Assembly (NCBI GenBank): GCA_036897625.1 | Contig: JAYMTA010000582.1 | Coordinates: 1 to 26,532 of the forward strand | Length of the DNA: 26,532 nucleotides | Direction: 5' to 3' | DNA from: Pelargonium cotyledonis | Taxonomy: Eukaryota > Streptophyta > Magnoliopsida > Geraniales > Geraniaceae | In this document: positions 20,363-26,532 of the stretch, one piece after another | How the letters are laid out: each line of letters begins with the position of its first letter | Numbering within the stretch: the first letter of the stretch is position 1 | The notes under the pieces: model-generated | Database searches by the model: none | Seen by the model: the letters and a program-made list of their open reading frames with translations, nothing else | What the model was told of the DNA's origin: nothing | Made by a program: the position numbers and the translations under genes

Positions 20363-20810
20363 CATTCTGACTACTTGTACTAGAGTGTTTAATTTATAAT
20401 AAAAAATTAACAAATATATTTTTCATGCATATTTTTTTAATATGTATTTCTTGTGGTTAATGAAAATGTTTGGGGTAAGAATTATAAAAGTTTCATCATT
20501 TTAATGAAACTATTAGTGTATAACTCATCAATGTTTGTAAACTAAAAATCATAAAAATATTTTTTTTATTCCCTTCAATCGATAATATAGTATAACACTG
20601 AAACATATTCATCTTCTATTTTAAACATTTTCATTAGATGTTATACGAGATACACGAGAAAATACCCGTAAACACAGTACATGTGTGAATCCGTGTACAA
20701 AACATTACAACTACAAAATTAGATAGAAATGATAAAGAACTCATCTTAATTAAACAAGTGCTTAAGTAGCTAGGTTTCTTAAGCAACTAACAATCAAGTA
20801 TAAGCTTGCC

Positions 20811-20818
20811 TATATAAA
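20811..20818 (+). promoter_or_regulatory. TATA box of the first P450 pseudogene
   Basis: Tatataaa lies 46 bp before the inserted MITE. The sequence between it and the MITE (…gctgaacatac…caactccaat) aligns by eye with the leader of the second P450 copy (gcttaacatag…gagctccaATG). It is therefore the remnant of the original promoter and leader. Confidence 0.55.
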
Positions 20819-20863
20819 TCCTGGAGGCTGTGGCCAAAGCTGAACATACTTGTCAACTCCAAT

Positions 20864-21210
20864 CAGGGACGGATCCAGACTATTTTGTCAGTGGGGGCAA
20901 AACAATTATATAATATTTTATTATATAAAATAAAATAATCAATTGACAAATAGATATATAATTTAAAAAAATTGTAAAAAAAGTTTTGTAGTTTAACAGG
21001 TGAAGTGTGTTCATTATTGTGATAGAGATCGTTCAAAAACTTTTCAAATAATTTTTAATGAGGTAATGATGAAATTTTTGAAAATGTTAGTGGGAGTGAA
21101 AATGTGTAAAGACTAATATAAAAGTTTAATAAACATTAGTGATATTTTTCGAGAAAAAAACTTAAGTGAGGGCAATTGCCCCCAAACATTTCCTAGTGGA
21201 TCCGTCCCTG
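20864..21210. mobile_element. 347-bp MITE with CAGGGACGGATCCA termini inserted at a P450 start codon
   Basis: A perfect 14-bp terminal inverted repeat CAGGGACGGATCCA opens (20864) and closes (21197-21210) the element. A second matching block, GGGGGCA, lies about 20 bp further in on each side. The interior is AT-rich and non-coding. The ends resemble the widespread plant hAT-like CAGGG(G/A)CGGA MITEs. No clean 8-bp target duplication remains. By alignment to the second P450, roughly the first seven codons (about 19 bp) are missing at the insertion point, which would remove one side of any duplication. Confidence 0.82.
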
Positions 21211-23113
21211 AAATCCTTTTGGGTTTCATTTTCTTAGCTTTTCTCTGCCATTGGATTCTCTGGAATAATAGAAACTCACCTGTTACAAATTGGCCTGTCG
21301 TTGGCATGCTTCCAGGGGTTCTCTGGAATCTATGGCGTGTACATGATTATGCGACCGAGGTTCTGAAATAGACCGGAGGCACAGCCGTCTTCCAAGGACC
21401 TTGGTTCTGCAATCTTAAATTTGTATGCACAAGTGACCCTATGAACTTGCACCATATCTTTAGCAAAAGCTTCCCAAACTACACCAAAGGTCCCGAATTC
21501 GGTGTGATATTCGAGCCTTTTGGGGACGGGATTGTTGTCGCTGATTCTGATTCCTGGAAGTTCCAAAGGAAGTTGATTCACTCGTATCTCAACGGCGCCA
21601 AGTTCCGGTGTTTTCTGGAGAAAACCGTCCGAGAAAAGGTGGCCAGTAGGCTAATTCCAGTTCTTGATCATGTCTGCGCACAGAAAATGGAGGTAACTTT
21701 AGAAGATGTGCTGGAGCGGTTTGGCTTTGACATTGTTTGCTTGCTGGTTTTAGGTTTGGACCCGAAATGCCTGTCCGTGGATTTCCCGGAAGTTCCATAC
21801 GAGAAAGCATTCAGGGTCATGGAGGAGGGTATGCTGTACCGGCACCGGCACGTCGTGCCGGTAAAGTACTGGAAGTTGCTGAAATGGCTTCAGATTGGAG
21901 AAGAGAAGAAGCTGGGCACAGCATTCAAGATATTTGATGATTTTATATACCAATACACCACATCCAAGCGACAGAAAATGGAACAAAATCACATTCACAG
22001 TCACAACCACAGCGCAACAGGTGTGTTAAGTTTGACGTATTAAAATGTACGTCAGGCTTGTTATTAGAGTTTCATTTGCATTATTATATGTAGCATTTTC
22101 ACTTTATGTTATGAGTAAACTCGACACATGCTCAATTGAGGGTTTTATAAATCGGCACTCCCTCTCACGTGAGCTACTACTGGCATGACCATCTGCAAGC
22201 AGATCGGAGACCACAGAGGGATGCAACTAAACGTGAACTTTCGGGCTAAGACCTAGATCTAATACCATGTTAAATTTCATAAATAGACTAAATACAATGA
22301 TTTGAGACTTACACTACTAAAATGTTAATCTTATTAGTAAAGTTTCATTTGCACCATTATATGTGATATTTTCACTCTATATTTATTTGTCTGATGTGAA
22401 ACTTATTTCACTCACTTCAACAGGTAATTTTGATTATCTGACAACTTATCTTGAGGAAGAAGAAGCAATCAAAGCAGGGGAGAGTGGTGCTTTTGTGAAA
22501 TCGAACCCTAACAAGTTTATCAGAGATATGACAACGAATCTTATAACCGCGGGCAGAGACACGTCGAGTGCAACTCTTTCTTGGTTTTTCTGGCTCGTCG
22601 CGACCCACAAATCTGTGGAAACCAAGCTCTTAGAAGAGATCAAAGAAAATTTGAATCAAGATGTGAACACACTGGTTTATCTCCACGCAGCCTTGTGCGA
22701 GACGATAAGGCTATACCTGACCGTGCCTTTCAATCACAAATGTTCACTGTTACCGGACACTCTCCCGAGCGGCCTTCGTGTCGAGGCGAATACGAAGATT
22801 TTCATATCTTACTATGCATTGGGAAGGATGGGGCGAAGATTGCTACGAGTTCAGGCCGGAGAGATGGATCTCGGAGGATGGAGGGATTGTGCATATGCCA
22901 TCGTACAAGTTCGCGGCGTTTGGTGCAGGACCGAGAAGCTGAGTGGGTAAAGAAATGAGTTTCATTCAAATGAAAATAATTGCTGCTGCAATGATCTTCA
23001 ACTATCAGGTTGGAGTTGTCGATGAAAATGATCCAGTTTTGCCTAGCATTTCTATGGTAATGCACACCAAACATGGCTTGAAGGTAAGAGTCAGCAAAAG
23101 AAGCTGTGTGTGA
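21211..23113 (+). pseudogene. CYP96A-like cytochrome P450 pseudogene, copy 1
   Basis: CYP96A enzymes are ER-bound P450s that hydroxylate alkanes or fatty-acyl chains; Arabidopsis CYP96A15 (MAH1) is the wax mid-chain alkane hydroxylase. Exon 1 runs from 21211 to 22020 and exon 2 from 22424 to 23113, with an intron-like segment 22021-22423. Recognisable are the membrane anchor remnant (LGFIFLAFLCHWILW), NWPVVGMLPG, the I-helix AGRDTSSATLSWFFW, the K-helix [14 protein letters not shown] and [10 protein letters not shown]. Lesions: the start codon is displaced by the MITE; TAG at 21369-21371 replaces a Gln codon; an 11-bp deletion at about 22830 after YALGRM shifts the frame; TGA at 22940-22942 takes the place of the heme-ligand cysteine in FGAGPRS.xGK. 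The conserved tail then continues to GLKVRVSKRSCV and a normal TGA at 23111-23113. None of these lesions is shared with the copy at 23851-25322. Confidence 0.85.
22021..22423 (+). other. Intron-like insertion in P450 copy 1 containing an internal direct repeat
   Basis: Splicing GT (22021) to AG (22423) joins SATG to GNFDYLTTYLEEEE and restores the family reading. The second copy has no intron at the equivalent point. CAACAG precedes both the donor and the exon after the acceptor. Within it, agtttcatttgca..attatatg…ttttcact occurs twice (about 22058-22105 and 22341-22388). Between the copies is a 220-bp segment with gtgagct…cgggctaagacctagatctaat, which looks repeat-derived. Confidence 0.6.
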
Positions 23114-23850
23114 CCAGAAAATTAACCACCAGTACTGAATAATATGGCACTAATAAGTAATAACTATGGTAATAAATTAATGAATAAAAGTTAATTCTTG
23201 CATTTGATCAGTAGTACTGGAATATATATGTGTGCCTAGGTACTGTACTGCAAGAAATATGTAATATGTTTACGTGAAAAATGAATAAAACAAACCGAGA
23301 TTACTCGTTGCTGTGTCACATTTTGGGATAAATGGGGTAATTAATAAGTAAACGTGTACAATCTATAGTTATGAGAAATAGTAAATATGACAGAAAGTAT
23401 TAGTCAAACTATTAGAAGTTGATATTCGTCAAAGTGAGCGCGAAACACTCAAAAATTCACTATTCTAATAATTATGCGTGTTAATTCACGAGTTGGACGT
23501 CAATTTATAAGTTTGAGTGTGCATTTTTTTTTCCTCAGGACTAAAAATAGTGAATTAAAGGATCATAAAAAATATTTAGACCAAGATTGAAAAAATGCCA
23601 TGAACAATGTACTTAATTTATGCTCTTAGGCTCTCCAATATAAATATAATTCAACATTTATTGTTCAGTGAACAAGGCATATATATACATATGGGAGGTT
23701 CATATATATGAACACAATTCGATAATCAAATCACCTGAACATGATCTCTTGCCTGAGACACATTTAGAACTGAAATTCAAGGCTTAGCTTTTATTTACTA
23801 TATTATTCAGTACTGATATATACATCGATCTTCAATATCAAACACTTCTT
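23114..23850. other. Spacer between two tail-to-tail P450 pseudogenes
   Basis: About 740 bp of AT-rich DNA separate the two 3' ends. It would hold both 3' UTRs, and several aataaa/aataaaa strings are present on the plus strand near 23181-23290. No third gene or clear transposon end is visible. Confidence 0.5.
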
Positions 23851-25322
23851 TTATTGAGACTTAATTACCTTCAAGCCATGTTTCATATGTAGTATCATAG
23901 AAGTGCTTGGCACAACAGGATGATTTTCCACAACCTTGACCTGATACTTCAAAATGATTGCTACTGCAACGTACTATTTTCATTACAACAAAACTCATGT
24001 CCTTGCACAAACAGCTCCTTGGTCCTGCATTGAACGCTGTGAACTTGTAAGATGGTACATGTTTTATCTTACCATCCTCTGAAATCCATCTCTCTGGCTT
24101 GAACTCGTAGCAATCTCTGCCCCATATTTCCTCCATCCTTCCCATTGCATAAAAAGAAATGAAAATCTTTGTATTTGGCTTCACATGGTGTCCACTGGGA
24201 AGAGTGTCTGCTTTCACAGCACATTTGTGATTGAAAGGCACAGATGGGTATAGCCTTAGCGTCTCACACAACGCTGCGTGGAGATAAACCAGTTTGTTCA
24301 CATCTTCTGTGCCGAATACATGGATCTGCTCGTTCAAATTCTCTTTGATCTCTTCTAAAATCTTGGTTTCAACTGACTCGTGCGTCGCGACCAGCCAGAT
24401 AAACCAAGAAAGAGCTGCGCTGGGCGTGCCTCTCCCAGCCGCCAAAAGATTAACTGCGATGTCTCTCAGAAACTTAATGACGTTGCGTTTGATCATAAGT
24501 AATGCATCTTCTTCCATAAGATAAGCTGTCAAGAAGTCGAAATCGCTGCCGCCGGCTTCCATTTTGTCTCGCTTGGATGCGATGCAACGGTACACAAGTG
24601 CTGGCGCTCAGCTTCTTCTCTGATCCAATCTGAAGCCATTTCATCAACTTCCAATATTTTACTGGCACGGCGTGTCTGTACAGCAAAACCTCCTCCATTT
24701 CACTGAATGCCTTCTCTTAAGGAACTTCCGGGAGCTCCACAGAGAGGCATTTCGGATCGCAGCCTCAAACCAGCAAGCAAGTAATGTCAAAACTTAACCG
24801 CTCAAATACATCTTCCATATTTACCTCCATTTTCTGTGCGCAGACATGATCAAGAACTGGAATTAAGCTATAGGCCACCTTTTCTTGAATCGTTTTCTCC
24901 AGAAACAACCGGAACTTGGTGCCGTTAAGATATGAGTGAATGAACTTTCTTTGGAACAGCCATGAATCTGTATCAGCAGTAAGAATTCCATCCCCAAAAG
25001 TTTCAAAAATGGTAGTGAACTCGGGACCTTTGGAGTAGTTAGGGAAGCTTTTGCACAAGATATGGTTTGTGTTCCTAGGATCGCTGGTGATAACAAAGTC
25101 AAGACCAGAAAACAAAGGTCCTTTGAACACGAACGTGCCTCCGATCTGTTTCAAACTCTCGGCCACATAGTCGTGTATACGAGGTAGATTCCAGAGAGGA
25201 CCTGGGAGCATGCCAATGACAGGCCAATTTATAACGGGTGTGTTTTTATTTTTACTCCACTGGAACAGTAAATATAAGCAAACAAATCCCAACAGGAGTT
25301 CTGTGTAGGAAATTGTAGCCAT
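23851..25322 (-). pseudogene. CYP96A-like cytochrome P450 pseudogene, copy 2
   Basis: Read on the minus strand, ATG at 25320-25322 begins MATISYTELLLGFVCLYLLFQW, a normal N-terminal anchor. NWPVIGMLPGPLWNLPRIHD, the F/G region, [42 protein letters not shown] and FNAGPRSCLCK follow. There is no intron. Lesions: TGA at 24765-24767 (Leu TTA in copy 1); TAA at 24717-24719 (Tyr in copy 1); a deletion of about 20 bp near 24600 that shifts the frame; Asp to Gly in the I-helix AGRDT; Gly to Cys in the heme motif CxG, with the ligand Cys present; and a frameshift near 23970, after which the true C-terminus (…GLKVIKSQ) continues in another frame to TAA at 23851-23853. The gene is beyond simple repair by one mutation and is presumably non-functional. 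It faces the copy at 21211-23113 tail to tail. Confidence 0.87.
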
Positions 25323-25367
25323 TGGAGCTCTAACCAGCTATGTTAAGCTTTTGCCTCTTCCTCTTGC

Positions 25368-25375
25368 TATTTATA
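25368..25375 (-). promoter_or_regulatory. TATA box of P450 copy 2
   Basis: On the minus strand the sequence reads tataaata, about 45-50 bp before the ATG at 25322. That gives a very short leader, similar in spacing to copy 1. Conservation of the leader (agctccaATG) supports it. Confidence 0.6.
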
Positions 25376-25379
25376 AGCT

Positions 25380-25560
25380 AAAAGCCTTGTTTTTTTTGCT
25401 GTTTAATGTAAACCTTGACATGTGTTTTTCATATAGGCTAATACCTTGTTTGGTAACTCTATTTGGTGATGATCAAAAATGTCTATTTTTTACTGGACCT
25501 GGGTTGCTCCTATGAGCTTCCAACCCTCATTGTGTGTGTTAACTGATATCGGTGTGAGTA
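25380..25560. other. Flank upstream of P450 copy 2
   Basis: This is AT-rich DNA that would hold the distal promoter of the minus-strand P450. I see no gene or repeat. Confidence 0.4.
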
Positions 25561-25850
25561 ATAACAGTTATGTGTCTGGGTGGTGGATTATTTAAATGTG
25601 AGGTATACCGTTAAATGGTAAACAATGGATTTACATCTATTTCTTATGTTTTTGCGGTGGATCTTTATATTTGAGGTAGACCGCGGTCAGATGGGAAGCT
25701 CGGATGTATTTGTGAGTTTACCTCCTATTTGTTACATGTGTCTGTGTGGTCGATCATTTAAATGTGAGGTATGCCCGGTCAGACTGTAAGCCCACATGTA
25801 TACGTGGGTTTACCTCCAGGTTTGTAACATATGTCTGAGTTGTGGACCCT
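25560..25850. repeat. Degenerate tandem repeat, about 77-95 bp period
   Basis: A unit of the form gttatgtgtctgggtggtgg-attatttaaatgtgaggtat…ggtcaga.g.aagc..ggatgtat.tg.gggtttacctcc recurs with starts near 25567, 25644, 25731 and 25825. Copies three and two are closest. The repeat is non-coding, and the family is unknown to me. Confidence 0.65.
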
Positions 25851-26145
25851 TTAAGAAAATTTCAAGTTTATTTATTTATTTTACATTAAGGGCAATATAA
25901 TCATTTCATATATAATACTCCTCATTTTACACAATTTTACTAAACAATAATTTTGTTTTCAAACTTCTTCGAGACATTATTTTACCAAACAAACCTCCTA
26001 CAATTCCCTATAGACATGTAAACTTCTTTTAGTCAGATCTATACACATGAAGTAGACTTACCAAACAAACAAAGACTAAGACTACGTTCGTGAACGTAAA
26101 TTTGATTTGAAACTTTGAAAGAATTGTCATTCGAAATCTAGCATT
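25851..26145. other. AT-rich spacer, nothing recognised
   Basis: No gene, clear repeat or regulatory site is seen. The minus-strand reading frame that enters from 26313 has no similarity I recognise. Confidence 0.4.
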
Positions 26146-26400
26146 CCCTACAAGAAAGAGGACTTTCCGTGACGGAAAATAATGGGCTGTCGCCCAAACC
26201 ACAGAAATGCGATCAGAAATCCACTGGATTATGGGCCAAAAATGTGGGCGACGTATTAGCTGACTCGAATAGACTGCCAGAGTGAGCGACAGATTCACTG
26301 TCGAGGAAAACATCTAACCCAAATACATGAGTGACGTTTTGGGCTGACTCGAATAGATTTCCAGAATGAGCGACAGAGATACAGTCGCGGAGAACATCTA
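26146..26400. mobile_element. CACTA-like terminus with subterminal GCGAC/GTGACG repeats, probably open to the right
   Basis: CCCTACAAGAAAGAGGACTT at 26146 differs by one base from the CACTACAAGAAA end of CACTA elements. It is followed by the subterminal motifs typical of that superfamily: gtgacgg, ctgtcgccc, gggcgacg, gagcgacag, gtgacg, gtcgcgg. A 73-bp unit at 26244-26316 recurs at 26328-26400 (shared core gctgactcgaataga). The other end is not in the window. Confidence 0.5.
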
Positions 26401-26532
26401 TTTCTTTTTTTTAGCGCCAACTAGCTGCATTCTCCATCTCACTCGCACCCAAAACTTAATCTCTGCTCCTGCGTTCTCCTTCTTCTCCGTTTTCCATCTC
26501 ACCTGTTTTCTACAGATTCCCTTATTTGCTCC
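26401..26532 (+). other. CT-rich window end, possible leader of a following gene
   Basis: The last 130 bp change to pyrimidine-rich sequence with two copies of ccatctcac and an acceptor-like ttttctacag. This resembles a plant 5' UTR on the plus strand. No start codon context is visible before the window ends, so this is only a suspicion. Confidence 0.25.

Noticed and set aside
22940..22942. TGA read as selenocysteine at the P450 heme ligand
   Set aside because: Land plants lack selenoprotein machinery, and the same gene has other disabling lesions.
26029..26313. Minus-strand ORF near the right end
   Set aside because: It runs through the CACTA-like terminus and subterminal repeats and has no domain.
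1..26532. tRNA, rRNA, CRISPR array or viral insertion
   Set aside because: No cloverleaf, ribosomal core sequence, regular spacer array or viral protein domain was seen by reading both strands.

Overview
This is AT-rich eudicot-type plant nuclear DNA. The genes are split by many short GT-AG introns, and the recognisable products are plant families: a class II trehalose-phosphate synthase, COPII Sec24 and two CYP96A-like cytochromes P450. The intergenic space is full of small non-autonomous DNA transposons. Nothing is prokaryotic, viral or organellar. I cannot name the species.

Layout. (1) 1-1190 is upstream DNA rich in ACGT/G-box motifs, with a possible old repeat at about 230-505. (2) 1191-4971 (+) is a TPS7/TPS6-type class II TPS locus. 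It has a TATA box, a leader intron, a short uORF and three coding exons. It carries two in-frame TAA codons (3386-3388 and 4453-4455), so it looks like a young pseudogene or null allele. (3) 4972-6000 is intergenic, with one hairpin. (4) 6000-18071 (+) is a complete SEC24B/C-like (CEF-type) COPII coat gene. It has 24 coding exons plus a leader exon, and splices conceptually to an uninterrupted 1141-aa protein. It is the only clearly intact gene here. (5) 18072-20863 holds three transposon remnants: two with terminal inverted repeats and 7-8 bp target-site duplications, and one CACTA-type end. (6) 20864-21210 is a hAT-like MITE sitting on the start codon of a CYP96A-like P450 pseudogene (21211-23113, +). 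(7) 23851-25322 (-) is a second CYP96A-like pseudogene, tail to tail with the first. (8) 25380-26532 holds a degenerate tandem repeat and a CACTA-like terminus that probably runs out of the window.

The genes do not form a pathway cluster. Sec24 works in ER export. The TPS7-type protein would be a sugar-signalling member of the trehalose-6-phosphate family. CYP96A enzymes are mid-chain alkane or fatty-acyl hydroxylases of wax metabolism. Three of four loci are broken by independent lesions, while the 3.4 kb Sec24 coding sequence is clean. That argues for real decay rather than poor sequence quality. I found no convincing new biological system. The most informative observations are the double-nonsense TPS, the P450 pair in which one copy has a stop at the heme-ligand cysteine, the MITE on the start codon, the GC-AG intron and the (GT)11 repeat on a splice donor.
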